Assembly (NCBI GenBank): GCA_008015855.1
Contig: SSGK01000045.1
Location: 1-18,390, forward strand
DNA: 18,390 nucleotides
Direction of reading: 5' to 3'
Source: Candidatus Altimarinota bacterium
Lineage (GTDB): Bacteria > Patescibacteriota > Gracilibacteria > BD1-5 > UBA2023
The notes under the pieces are model-generated. The model had not been told where the DNA came from and did not search any database. It saw only the letters and a program-made list of their open reading frames with translations. This document shows, piece after piece, positions 1 to 10,238 of this stretch (position 1 is the stretch's first letter; every line of letters starts with the position of its first letter). The position numbers were made by a program, and so were the translations under genes.

Positions 1-156
1 GTACAAGATCTCACCCTTATTAAAAACGGAATAACTCAAATACGAAAACGTTTTGATACACTCAGTCGACAAGAAATCAATCTCAAGGTTGATCAAAACA
101 GTAAAACTCAAAGTGGAACAACCATAAAGACAACAACGGGAACGACTATAAAATAA
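1..156 (+). CDS. C-terminal end of an unidentified protein (5' end outside window)
   Basis: An open frame runs from the first base to a TAA at 154-156 and gives 51 residues. The visible part is charged and probably helical at first (LIKNGITQIRKRFDTLSRQE), then becomes a Ser/Thr/Lys-rich tail with repeated TTGTT-like steps. It lies 27 bases upstream of pilB on the same strand, so it may belong to the same pilus operon, where small assembly proteins are common. The fragment has no motif that identifies it. It contains no in-frame TGA. I do not recognise it and assign no function. Confidence 0.6.
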   Translation, partial: VQDLTLIKNGITQIRKRFDTLSRQEINLKVDQNSKTQSGTTIKTTTGTTIK

Positions 157-183
157 TTATTAATACCTTAAATAAATAACAAT

Positions 184-1446
184 ATGGATAGCAAAACAGT
201 TGACGCATTACGAGAACAAGTCTATAAATGAGAAAATATTCAAAGTATCTGTGATATGATGATTAATGCGGCGGTAGAAAGTAAGGCATCAGATATTCAT
301 ATCGAACCACTTACTGCTGTGGTTCGACTCCGCTACCGAATTGACGGGGCTCTTCAGGAAGTTCTTGAATATCAACCCTTTCTTCATCCTCAAGTGACTG
401 CTCGCTATAAGATTATGGCCAATCTCAAGATTGATGAATCTCGTATGCCTCAAGATGGCCGTATCTCAACCGTTATTGAATGACGCGGACTTGATCTTCG
501 TGTTTCAACACTTCCAACAGTACACTGAGAAAAAATTGTAATGCGTATCGTAGATAAGAGTAAGAAAATTCCTGATCTCAACGATCTCGGTATTGAGTGA
601 CATAATAAAACGGTATTAGAGGCAGCTATCGCACTCCCAAATGGAATTATTCTTACATCATGACCAACTGGTTCATGAAAATCAACTACTCTCTATTCAT
701 GCCTCTCCAGACTCAATAAACCAGATGTAAACATCATGACACTGGAAGATCCGGTGGAAAATCAAATTGATGGAATTAATCAGAGTCAGGTTTTTCCGGA
801 TATTGGATATACATTTGCATGATGACTTCGTACCGCTCTCCGTCAAGATCCTGATATCATCATGGTGTGAGAAATCCGTGACCACGAAACAATCAATATC
901 GCGATTGAAGCAGCCCTTACATGACACCTTGTAGTTTCAACAATCCATACGAATTCAGCGGCTGAAACAATTACCCGTATTATTAATATGGGTATACAAC
1001 CTTTTCTTCTTCCTGCTGCCGTAAACGGTATTATTGCACAACGTCTGATACGCAGACTTTGTAAGAGTTGTAAAAAACCAGTACGCGTGCAGGATCTTGA
1101 TGCAGCAACGCAGAAAAAAATTCAAAAAGCCCTTTCACGCACGAATAAAGAAGAACTTATTTCTCGAGTGCCAAAAGAAATTCTGCAGAATCCTGTATTT
1201 TATGAACCCGTAGGATGTCCTGAATGTGGAAGTTCTGGATATAAGGGTCGAGTAGGTATCTATGAAATTCTTGAGATTACACTCAATATTAAAAAAATGA
1301 TTCTTGATGGAGCAAGTGCAACAATGATTAATGAAGTTGCTATTAATGATGGGATGATCTCTTTGGAACAAGATGGTCTCATTAAAGCGCTCAATTGACT
1401 CACTGCAATAGAAGAAGTATACGCCGCAGCAAAGGAACAAGAATAG
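184..1446 (+). CDS. pilB: Type IV pilus assembly ATPase PilB (GspE family), short form
   Basis: This is the hexameric cytoplasmic ATPase that powers pilin extrusion. The 420-residue protein has SDIHIEP (36-42) and the VRLRYRIDG strand typical of the GspE N2 domain. Walker A GPTGSGKST is at 160-168, with both outer P-loop glycines written TGA (661 and 676). Walker B with MVGEIRD is around 225-233, followed by a VSTIHTNSA His box. Zinc-binding pairs CKSC (293/296) and CPEC (345/348) mark the extension-type ATPase rather than the retraction ATPase PilT. The usual N1 domain of about 150 residues is absent, because the protein starts only 35 residues before SDIHIEP. ATG at 184 is preceded by two in-frame stops and has no Shine-Dalgarno. 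The stop is TAG, and pilC follows after 25 bases. About ten glycines use TGA. Family assignment is sure. PilB rather than GspE rests on the pilC neighbour and phylum knowledge. Confidence 0.93.
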
Positions 1447-1471
1447 TTTATTTACCATCTAAAACCTCATT

Positions 1472-2608
1472 ATGGTTGATATTGTTATCCTGGACTCACA
1501 AACCTGAGCCAGTCAAAAAAAAGTATCCAACTTCCTTGATAATTTTCTCAAGAGTCTATCTGGAAGTAGAACAATTAAACTTCGACAAAAGGTGATATTT
1601 TTCCGAATGATGGCAACGATGGTAAATGCCGGAATGACGGTTCTTAAGTGATTATCAGCCCTTGAAAAACAAGAGAAAGATCCTGCCATGAAACTCCTCT
1701 ATTCAACGCTTATTGATAATCTACAAACATGAAAATCTCTTAATGAATCACTTCGAGATTATCATGGTAACTTTTGAGATGCAGAAGTATCCATTATTGA
1801 AGCCTGAGAAAAAACAGGAAAACTCAATACTTCCCTTCTTCAAATTGCAGATCAAACAGAAAAAATTGATGGTATTACACGAAAGATTAAAGGTGCTCTC
1901 ATGTATCCAATGGTAATCCTTGTTGCCATGGGATGAACTGTTATGGTTTTGATGGTAAAAGTAATTCCTACCCTTGTTGCTATCTTTGAAGATAAAAGTA
2001 AGCTCCCTCCAACAACCCTCTTTCTAATATCTGCCAGTGAATTCTTTCAGGCACAATGGATGACAATTGTAGCAAGTTTTATTGGTGGTTTCATATTTTT
2101 AAAAATATGGAAAAAAACAAAATCATGAAAGTATAAATGGGATTACTTTATGATTAAAGTACCTATTTTCTGAAATATGATGAGAAAGGTAATCTTATCG
2201 CGATTCGCTCGAGTATTCTCAAATCTTCTCTCAAGTGGAGTTTCCGTTGTGGAATCAATACGAATCGTTTCGGACGCTATGGGAAATGAAGTGTATCGTC
2301 AACGTCTGATACTTCTTCGAGAAGATGTTCGTAAGGGTATTAAGATGGGTGAATGATTAGAAGAAGATCCCCTCTTTCCTGATATTCTCGTACAAATGAT
2401 TAAAGTAGGTGAAGAAACGGCAAAGATTGGTGAAACAGTAATTAAAATTGGTGACTTTTATGATGAAGAAGTAGATATTGCTGTATGAGCCCTACAAAAA
2501 TCCCTTGAACCAATTATTATCTTTCTTCTTGCCTTCGTAATCTGAGGTATTGCTGTCTGAGTAATGCAACCAATGATGAGCATGGCAAACGTTGTAAGTG
2601 GTGGTTAG
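1472..2608 (+). CDS. pilC: Type IV pilus inner-membrane platform protein PilC (GspF family)
   Basis: This inner-membrane platform protein couples the PilB ATPase to pilin assembly. The 378-residue product has the two-repeat T2SSF architecture. The first repeat begins RQKVIFFRMMATMVNAGMTVLKGLSAL and contains SIIEAGEKTGKL. The second begins SRFARVFSNLLSSGVSVVESI and contains MIKVGEETAKIGE. Hydrophobic segments lie near residues 145-168, 195-212 and 345-368, which is the usual layout. The frame needs TGA as Gly at 12 of about 31 glycines, including the conserved GE of the first repeat. The ATG at 1472 lies 25 bases after the pilB stop and the gene ends at TAG. It probably shares one transcript with pilB, ending at the hairpin just downstream. 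Confidence 0.93.
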
Positions 2609-2610
2609 CA

Positions 2611-2641
2611 AAAAGAAGTGGACAATCCCACTTCTTTTTTT
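2611..2641 (+). terminator. Intrinsic terminator of the pilB-pilC operon
   Basis: AAAAGAAGTGG (2611-2621) pairs with CCACTTCTTTT (2628-2638) around a 6-base loop, followed by a T run. It begins 3 bases after the pilC stop. Confidence 0.85.
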
Positions 2642-2706
2642 GAAATATTATTTGTATTTTTAAAAAAAACTATAAAATATCGTCACTTTATTATTAATTC
2701 GCATCT

Positions 2707-3297
2707 ATGCAATTCTCTCTCGAAGCAAAGATCCGTAAAGAAACAGCACGCGAATGTCGTGAATCTGGATCTATTCCAGCTGTTGTATACGGTAAGGATG
2801 TCCCTTCGACAAGTATAAGCATGAATACTTCTGAATTCATCAAGCTTTATCGTCAAGCAGGACAAAACCATGTTATCACTCTCTCTGTTGAGAAAAACAA
2901 GTATTCTGTTCTTGTACATGAAGCTCAACGTCATCCAGTTACTGGAGCATTCCTTCATATCGACTTCTATGTAGTAAATATGAAAGAAAAGACTCACGTT
3001 GAAATTCCAGTAGTTCTTGTAGGTACATCTCAGGCTGTATCTGAAGGTGCGGAACTTATTCACAGCATGAGCCATATTGAAGTTAAATGTCTTCCGGCTG
3101 ATATTGTTGATAGCTTTGAGCTCGATATATCACCTCTTGATCACTCTGGAAAGGTTCTCCATGTTTCTGATATCAAGGTTGATACAAAGAAATTTGAAAT
3201 TCTCTCTCCTATGGATGGAGCTGTAGCTTCTGTTCATACACATAAATCCCAAAAGGATGCGCAAGAGACTGAAACTGCAACAGAATCTGCAGAATAA
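2707..3297 (+). CDS. rplY: Large-subunit ribosomal protein L25, long CTC form
   Basis: This protein binds 5S rRNA in the 50S subunit. The 196-residue product has an N-terminal L25 domain (about residues 1-92, with RKETARECRESGSIPAVVYGK and HEAQRHPVTGAFLHIDFY). A C-terminal TL5/CTC beta domain follows (about 95-180: VEIPVVLVGTSQAVSEGAEL, SHIEVKCLPADIVDSFELDIS), then an acidic Thr/Glu tail. None of its eight glycines uses TGA, in contrast to its neighbours. The start is ATG 2707 with no Shine-Dalgarno. A TATAAA box lies at 2671-2676, about 30 bases upstream, without a convincing -35. It is flanked by terminators on both sides, so it is probably a single-gene transcript. Confidence 0.95.
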   Translation: MQFSLEAKIRKETARECRESGSIPAVVYGKDVPSTSISMNTSEFIKLYRQAGQNHVITLSVEKNKYSVLVHEAQRHPVTGAFLHIDFYVVNMKEKTHVEIPVVLVGTSQAVSEGAELIHSMSHIEVKCLPADIVDSFELDISPLDHSGKVLHVSDIKVDTKKFEILSPMDGAVASVHTHKSQKDAQETETATESAE

Positions 3298-3302
3298 TTC
3301 AC

Positions 3303-3328
3303 ATCCCCCATCTCTTGGGGGATTTTTA
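3303..3328 (+). terminator. Intrinsic terminator of rplY
   Basis: ATCCCCC (3303-3309) pairs with GGGGGAT (3317-3323) around a 7-base loop, followed by TTTT. It starts 5 bases after the rplY stop. Confidence 0.85.
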
Positions 3329-3345
3329 TAATATATGTATTCTCT

Positions 3346-3693
3346 ATGATTATTAAACTTGTTGGTAATTGAACCAACATTACAACATTGGAGGAATCAG
3401 TACGAAAATCCCTCACTGAACTCAATCTAATAGATGAGGTTTCTGTTGAAATTACTGATGATGCTGCCTATAAAATGGAACTCTGAATTACCGAAAATCC
3501 AGCTCTCTGTATCGAAGAATCTTCTATTGACTTTAAGGATGTTATATTTCAGTGAGAAATACCGGAATATGCAGAAATAAAATCAATGTTTCTTTCTATT
3601 TTATGAGATGATGAAAGCCATAGTGGTGGATCATGCTCTTCTGATGGATGAGGATGTTCAACATGAGGCTGTGAAGGATGTAGTTCACACTAA
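3346..3693 (+). CDS. Small thioredoxin-fold protein lacking CxxC, with a Cys/Gly-rich tail
   Basis: The 115-residue protein has the outline of the Thioredoxin_3/MTH895-like family. It shows strand MIIKLVGNGT, helix LEESVRKSLTELNL, then LGITENPALCIE with the conserved cis-Pro loop, a strand, and FQGEIPEYAEIKSML. At the usual GCxxC site the sequence reads GTNIT followed by T, so both active cysteines are Thr (T10, T13) and the classical redox centre is missing. The last 25 residues are Gly/Ser-rich with four cysteines spaced C-x6-C-x4-C-x2-C, which looks like a metal-binding or persulfide site. Six TGA codons encode glycine, some in the tail. Start ATG 3346 follows a TATAAT at 3327-3332. The stop abuts a large hairpin. 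The fold is assigned by pattern only; function is unknown. Confidence 0.75.
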
Positions 3694-3735
3694 TTCAAAT
3701 TAAAAATAACCCTTTTGGGTTATTTTTAATTTGAA
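3694..3735. terminator. Bidirectional terminator between the thioredoxin-fold gene and ligA
   Basis: A perfect 19-base inverted repeat (arms 3694-3712 and 3717-3735) with a TTTT loop sits directly after the upstream gene's stop. A GGG/CCC core at the loop is flanked by A/T runs on both sides, so it can end transcription from either strand. The ligA stop codon (3726-3728) lies inside its right arm. Confidence 0.88.
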
Positions 3736-5942
3736 AGCATTTTATTGAGCTCTTCCAGGGTTAAACATTCCACTCAAAGCTCTTTTGCTTTTTGCATTTT
3801 TGATCCAGCTGCCTCTCCAATAATGAGATAATCCAGTTTTGACGTAACCGATGTACGCACATATCCCCCATTCTTTTCAATAAGTGCATGTATATCATCT
3901 CGTGAAATATTAGCAAAGCTTCCTGTTACACAAAAACTCTTCCCATTTAAAATATTTGATTGAACCGTATTCGTATCAACCAGAATATACAATTCATTAC
4001 ATAATAATTCGATATCGGAAATATTTTCCTCCATATAAGAAACGATGCTGAGTGCAGTTTCTTTTCAAATTTCTGGTATTTTCTCAAGTTCTTCAAAAGA
4101 AATATTCTTTAAGAATGTTATAAATAGCTTCTGGGAAGAAGATGAAATATATTTCATTCCTACAAGTAAATCCCGTTTCTCTTGAAGTAAGTTATTATCA
4201 ATAAATGAATGGGGATATAACAATTCTATCTCCTGTATCTCCTCTGAAGAAAATTCTTCATTCCCCTGTAAATACTGAAGGAGATAATTTTCAAGGACTT
4301 TGGCTGTCTTCTTTCCAACCTGGGGAATTCAGAGTGAAATGAGTAATCGAGAGAGAGTAGTAAAGCGTGCTATTTCTATAGCTGTCATTAAATTAATTAC
4401 CGATTTTTCTTTATATCACTCCAATAACAATAATTCACTCGAAAAGTTATTCAGTTTGAAAATAGACGAGAAATCAGTTAACCATCCTTTTTCGAGAAAT
4501 AATTCAATTTGTTTTATTCAAAAACCATCAATATTCATTGCATCTTTTGAAATAAATACTTCAAATCGTCATTCTATTTGTGCTGGACAATGCTTGTTTG
4601 GACAAATGAGTGCAACCTTTCATTCTTTTTTATAGAGTTTCTCATTACATATAGGACAATACTCTGGTGGGTATATTACTGTTTCTTTACCATTTCTTAT
4701 ATCCTCTATTACCATTACTATCTCAGGAATTACTTCTCAAGCTCGGACCACAAAAACCCAATCTCCTTCACGTACTCATTTCTTTTCTAATTCATCGTAA
4801 TTATGAAGTGTAGCCCGCCTTACAACCACTCATCAGATATTAACTGGCTCAAGATTTGCTACCGGAGTAATCGTTCATGTTCGTCATACTGAGTGTTCAA
4901 TAGAAATAACTCTCGTTTTTTCTTGAATAGCTGGAAATTTATATGCAATAGCATACCTAGGGTGATGTTCCGTTGTTCATAACTCCCCCCAGTATGTTAT
5001 ATCATTCATCTTTATAACTAATCCATCAATATCGAATGGAAAATTCATTCGTTCTCATGTTTGTCGCTGAATCTCCTGAATGAGATATCATGAGTTAAGA
5101 AATCTATGAAAGTACGGTGAAACCTGAAATCCAAGACTTTGAATATATTCAATATATTGAGTATATGTTCGAATATGCTTTAAAAAAGTACCTTCATCAA
5201 TCTGAGGCAAAGAATATGCAAAAAAATCAAGTCATCGTTCCTTTGTAATAAGAGGATCAAGTTGACGAAGACTCCCGCTGGCAGCATTTCTTGGATTTGC
5301 AAATAACTTCTCGCCAGATTCTGCACGCAAAAGATTCACTCGATTAAAATTTTCACGAGTCATAACTACTTCTCACCGTATTTCAAAATACTCTTCATGG
5401 ACAAGTTTCGATATCTCCTTCGGTATAGACTCAATTTGAAAGGCATTTAAAGTAACATCTTCTCATTCTACTCAGCTTCCACGAGTAATAGCTCGTTTCA
5501 ATTTTCAAAATTCATAAATAAGTGCGAGTCCAAGTCAGTCAAATTTGAGCTCGACACAGTATTCATAGTTTTGATTGGAAGAAGTCTTTAGCACATTTCG
5601 GATTCGCCCTTCAAACTCAAGAATATCATCAGTATTATAGGTATTATCAAGAGAGATCATCGGATACCGATGTGGCACTTTTTGAAACTGCTCACTCGCT
5701 AAAACAGCAATACGTGCTGTGGGAGATTCTGGATCAAAATCAGAAAAATCAGCTTCTAATCGAGCTAATGCATGAAATAATATATCATATTCCCTATCTG
5801 AAATAATTGGATCATTTTTGAGATAATACAAATTATTATGTTCTACTAATATCTTTCGAAGATCAGAAATATCTTTCTTTCCAAGTTTCGATATACGGGA
5901 AAGATAAGATTGGGTTTGTAAAAATAGTTCTGAATGTTGCAT
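3726..5942 (-). CDS. ligA: NAD-dependent DNA ligase LigA
   Basis: This enzyme seals nicks in DNA using NAD+. In the 738-residue product the order is: Ia/adenylation domain with HNNLYYLKNDPIISDREYD and PMISLDNTY; catalytic Lys133 in ELKFDG; RGEVVM and NPRNAASGSLRQLD; DIDGLVIK; and an OB fold with VGRTGTITPVANLEPV. A zinc finger C429/C432/C447/C452 and a helix-hairpin-helix region follow. A BRCT domain (about 664-738) contains GKSFCVTGSF and SKLDYLIIGEAAGSK. TGA glycines include that of ELKFDG. The product is about 70 residues longer than a typical LigA. I start it at ATG 5942: the frame opens further only to a TTG at 5978, and a TATAAT box on this strand overlaps that stretch. The stop lies inside the shared terminator. 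It is transcribed alone, divergently from tig. Confidence 0.95.
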
Positions 5943-5962
5943 AGGAAGAATGTTGCGAACTA

Positions 5963-5990
5963 TTATATTTGAAGACAAAAAAACACAAGA
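5963..5990 (-). promoter_or_regulatory. Candidate ligA promoter
   Basis: On the minus strand, TTGTGT is followed 15 bases later by TATAAT, which ends 19 bases before the ATG at 5942. This implies a leader of only about a dozen bases. The box lies between the possible TTG start and the ATG, which decides for the ATG. Confidence 0.5.
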
Positions 5991-6017
5991 AAATCACCGA
6001 AAACACGAGGTAAAAAT

Positions 6018-6045
6018 TTGAGTTTTCGATTCTTTTCCATATAAT
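6018..6045 (+). promoter_or_regulatory. Candidate tig promoter
   Basis: TTGAGT (6018-6023), a 16-base spacer and a perfect TATAAT (6040-6045) lie upstream of tig. A second weaker box, TATAGT (6085-6090), lies closer to the ATG at 6102. The 5' leader from the first promoter would be about 50 bases. Confidence 0.6.
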
Positions 6046-6101
6046 TCGCGGGCTTTCACAGCCTATTGTGACTGTTCTAATTTTTATAGTACTATTTATT
6101 T

Positions 6102-7430
6102 ATGCAAACAGAAGTTACTCGTCTAAAATCATATCTCATTCAAGTAAACGTAAAAGAATCAGGAGTTGAGCTTGAGAAAGCAAAAAAACAAGTTATCGAA
6201 AGAATCCGTAATGAAGGTCGTGTAAAGGGTTTTAAAAAGGGTTCAGCGATTCCTGATGCTGTCATTGTTCGTGAATATGGAGAAGAATTTATTAGCAACC
6301 AAGCACTTGATGTAATCCTTGATAAGATTTATCCAAAAATTCTCAAGAAAGAAAATATCATTCCTGTTGCAGCTGGAAAAGTAACAGAAGTAAAATCCCT
6401 CAATCCAGTAGAGTTTATAATTGAAATCGAAGTACTCCCTGAGATTGAAATTGACGAAAAGAAAGTAAAAAAAATAAGCCTCAAGAAAACAGAAGTAACT
6501 ACGAATGATGATGAAGTAGATACTGAAATTAAAGCTATTGAAAAGCGTTTTACACACTTTCATGAAGCTGGTTCACATACTGAAGATGGTGCTGATACCA
6601 GCAATACTACGATTGAAAATGGAGATCGTGTAACTATCGATGCACAATGATATGAAAAAAAGGGTGGTGAAGCTATTGCTGAAACACGTGTTCCAGGTTA
6701 TCCACTTGTTATTGGATCAAATACGTTTATTCCTGGCTTTGAAGCTGAGCTTATTGGTGCAAAAGCAGGTGATGAAGTAGCATTTGATATTACTTTCCCA
6801 AGTGATTATCATTCTGAAATTTTTAAGAACAAGAAGGTACATTTTATTGTAAAGATTGAGAAACTTGAAAAACCTCATACTCCTGAATGGAATGAGAAGT
6901 TTATTGAAGGTCTTCGAGGTGTAAAAACTGATTTTAATGGCTTTAAAGAGCTTCTTAAGAAGGAGATTCAAGAAAGAAAGGAATATGATGCTCGTTCAAA
7001 GGATGAACATGAACTTCTCACAAAAATTCTTGAAATTGTTGATTTTGAAGTTGGTGAACACCTCTTATCACACGAAACAGATCGAGTACTTGCTGAACAT
7101 AAGCAAAATCTTGAAGGACAAGGATTTACTCTCAAGGATTACCTAAGTCATCTTAAAAAAAGTGAAGAATCTTATAAGGATGAAGTGGTGAAACCTGAAG
7201 CATTACGAAGACTCAAGGCAGAACTCATTCTTCGTAAACTTCGTGAAGTAATGAACATTGAAGCAACTGATGCTGAAGTAGCAGAAGAAATTTCAAAAGT
7301 TATCGCTCAATACACGAGTGAAGATGTAAAAAAGCGTCTTACTGAAAAGCTTATTCCTGGTGATAGCTACTATGAAGAAATTAAATCACGACTCGCTTAC
7401 AAGAAGGTAGTTGACTCATTCTTTGCATAA
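6102..7430 (+). CDS. tig: Trigger factor, ribosome-bound chaperone/prolyl isomerase
   Basis: Trigger factor binds at the ribosome exit tunnel and holds nascent chains. The 442-residue protein has the N-terminal ribosome-binding domain, with the conserved signature as RNEGRVKGFKKGSAIP (near 36-51; canonical form GFRxGKxP). An FKBP-type PPIase domain (about 160-250) contains NGDRVTIDAQGYE, LVIGSNTFIPGFEAELIGAKAGDEVAFDITFP and VHFIVKIEKLEK. A long helical C-terminal arm-bearing domain completes the family's normal length. Only one of about 24 glycines is TGA (6648-6650). Standard-code reading would cut the protein there. Start ATG 6102 has no Shine-Dalgarno. secA follows after a weak hairpin and 59 bases. 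Confidence 0.95.
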
Positions 7431-7437
7431 TTACAAT

Positions 7438-7458
7438 ATCCCGCGAAAGCGGGATTTT
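7438..7458 (+). terminator. Hairpin between tig and secA, possibly partial terminator
   Basis: ATCCCGC (7438-7444) pairs with GCGGGAT (7449-7455) around a GAAA tetraloop, followed by TTT then CA. The stem is strong but the T run is short, so some read-through into secA is plausible. Confidence 0.7.
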
Positions 7459-7489
7459 CATCTCATATATCCCCTATTGCTTCCAAATT

Positions 7490-10219
7490 ATGAATTTATT
7501 ATCAATGATTCTTGGTGATACGAGCAAGAAACATCTAAAAAAATACGAAAAAGACGTTGCGAAAATAAAAGAAATTGAGGCTGTTTACAAAAATCAGATT
7601 ACCACTATTGATCAAGTACAAGCAAAAACTCATTCATTCATGTCACAGTTTGAATGACTGGACTATAGAAATGATGAGGATTTTAAGAAGATAGACGCTA
7701 CACTCAATTCAATAAAGCATGAAGCTATTGCCCTCCATAGAAGAGCTTGTGAACTCATTTATGGGCAAACCTTTGAAATATCACCAGAACATACCATCAC
7801 GTGGAATATGATTCCCTACGATGTTCAAATAATTGGTGGTCTTGCACTCCACGATAGAAACATTGCTGAAATGAGAACGGGTGAATGAAAGACGCTTGTA
7901 GCAACTATTCCTGCTTACCTTAATGCTCTTACATGACTCCCGATTCATATAGTAACCGTTAACGACTATCTCGCTCGTCGTGATGCAAGTGAGATGGGGA
8001 TTATCTATAAAACTCTTGGTTTAAGTGTGGGAGTAATTACTCACAATCAAGATCAAGAAAGCAAAAAAATTGCATATAAGTCGAACATTGTATATGCAAC
8101 AAATAATGAACTCGGATTTGATTATCTCCGAGATAATATGGCAATTCACAAGGAAAGGAAGGTAATGGGACCACTCTTTCTTGCAATCGTCGATGAAGTG
8201 GACTCCATTCTCATTGATGAAGCAAGAACTCCGCTCATCATTTCTGCTCCAGATACTGAGCCAACAACAAAGTATACAAAATTTGCAGCAATTGCTCGAA
8301 ACCTCGAGAATAACATCGATTATAAGATTGATGAAAAGCAACGAACAGCAACCCTTACAGAGGATGGAATCAAGAAAATTGAATGAATTCTCGGTGTTGA
8401 TAACATTTATGTAAGCCAACATTACAATGATATTCATCATATTGAGAATGCACTAAAGGCACATTCTGTATTTCGACGTGACGTTGATTATCTCGTACGA
8501 AATGATGAGATTCTCATCATCGATGAACATACGGGTCGAGTACTCTCATGACGACGATATTCCGATGGACTTCATCAGGCTCTTGAAGCGAAAGAAAATG
8601 TTACCATTCAGCAAGAATCAAAGACCCTTGCTTCTATTACATTTCAAAATTATTTCCGCCTCTATAAGAAACTCGCATGAATGACGGGTACAGCAAAAAC
8701 AGAGGAGGAGGAATTTTATAAGATATATCGTCTTGAGGTTATTACAATACCAACCAATCGACCAATGATTCGTCACGATAGAAGCGATATCCTCTTTCGA
8801 AGTGAACGCTGAAAGTATCAATACGTAGTTCGTCTAATAAAAGAACTTCATAAACACGGTCAACCCGTACTCGTAGGAACCGTATCAGTTGCAAAAAGCG
8901 AATACCTTTCGGAACTCCTCGTAAAAGAATGAGTTCCACACGAAGTATTGAATGCAAAACAGGATATACGAGAAGCTGAGATTATTGCACAAGCAGGTCG
9001 TTATGGTGCAGTAACTATCGCAACAAATATGGCAGGTCGTGGTACCGATATTAAAATCGATGATCAAGTTCGAAGTATTTCTGGAAAAATTCAAATAGAA
9101 TGAGCTGCCGGTATTCAAGAATACCCTCTTGGTTGATTATTCGTTATTGGAACGGAAAAACACGAAACTCGTCGAATTGATAATCAACTTCGATGACGCT
9201 CTGGTCGCCAAGGAGATCCAGGACTCTCTCAATTCATGCTCTCACCACAGGATGATATTATGCGAGTTTTCTGAGGGAATAAACTCTTCTCCATTCTTTC
9301 AAGCTTTGAATCACATCCAGAATGAGATCCATTAGTAGAAAGCAAGATGCTTACTCGAAATATCCTCACCATTCAAAAACAAGTGGAATGAAGAAATTTT
9401 GATGTACGAAAGCATATTCTTGAATATGATGATGTATTGAATCATCATAGACTCGCTATTTATAGCCGAAGAAATCGAATTCTTGAATGAGAAAATATTC
9501 ATTCTGAAATCGTAAAGATGTTATCTGATGAGGTAACAAGAATTGTAACCATCGCTACAGATTCTGTTGAATTTATTGATTCGGCAATTCCAAGCATTGT
9601 TACACTTATGAATGAATTTGCTGAAGAAGAAATAGTTTCTATTGATACCTATACCGGTATAAAAACAGTAGATCACCTTTGTGAAACAAGTATAACAGCA
9701 CTTCTCTGAAAAATTGAAAAATTAAAAAAAACAGGAAGTGATGAAGAATTTTACGAGTTTGAAAGAAGACTTACACTCGCAACCATTGATGAACTCTGGA
9801 TGAATCATATCGACACTATGGCTCACCTCCGAGAAGACGTTGCCTTTGAAGGATATGCACAAAAAAATCCCCTCATTGTATATAAAGAGCGTGCATATGA
9901 GAAATTTATGCAGCTCATTAGCGACATGAATCATCGTGTTAGTAAATGACTTCTTACAGCAAAGCCTCGCGAAGCAATAGAGGAAGTAAAACTAGAGGAA
10001 ACCCTCATGCATATGTTCCTTGAAAATGCAGTAAATGAACATACATCATCAGAGAATGCCCTCCTTGCAAATGAATCCGATCCTCAGGCACCAGCTATTC
10101 AGAAAATAGTAGCTAATGATTCCCCTCTCTCAAATGAAACTTTTGAAAACGTGGGAAGAAATGATCTCTGTCCTTGCGGAAGCGGAAAAAAATACAAACA
10201 ATGTCATGGAAAAAATTAA
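7490..10219 (+). CDS. secA: Preprotein translocase ATPase SecA
   Basis: SecA drives unfolded preproteins through SecYEG. The 909-residue product has MRTGEGKT (128-135, with TGA at Gly133), VTVNDYLARRDASEMG, DEVDSILIDEARTPLIIS (DEVD at 235-238), GRRYSDGLHQALEAKE, AGMTGTAKTEEEEF, ATNMAGRGTDIKI, GTEKHETRRIDNQLRGRSGRQGDPG and a helical scaffold with DELWMNHIDTM. A C-terminal SEC-C zinc motif DLCPCGSGKKYKQCH uses C894, C896, C905 and H906, the usual SecB/ribosome contact site. The roughly 17 TGA glycines include several invariant ones. Start ATG 7490 gives a normal SecA N-terminus (MNLLSMILGDTSKKHLKKY). Downstream lepB begins 19 bases after the stop, so the two probably form one operon. Confidence 0.97.
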
Positions 10220-10238
10220 TCTTAATAATTCTCCTCAT

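Noticed and set aside
5943..5978. Longer ligA start at a TTG codon (5978)
   Set aside because: A -10-like TATAAT lies within these codons, the added residues are not part of the ligase family, and an ATG is available at 5942.
6050..6064. Small stem GGCT/AGCC in the tig leader as a possible riboswitch
   Set aside because: Four base pairs with no further conserved structure; not enough to call a regulatory RNA.
6243..6971. Open stretches on the minus strand opposite trigger factor
   Set aside because: Phe/Tyr/Asn-rich translations are the expected reverse of Lys/Glu-rich coding sequence; no motif or start context supports them.
8021..8440. A 139-codon open stretch on the minus strand inside secA
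   Set aside because: It lies opposite strongly conserved SecA motifs (DEVDSILIDEARTPLIIS), has a Cys/Ile-rich composition typical of antisense reading, and shows no family features.
9129..9335. A 68-codon open stretch in another frame within secA
   Set aside because: It appears only because TGA breaks the true frame; the SecA frame across it carries RRIDNQLRGRSGRQGDPG.
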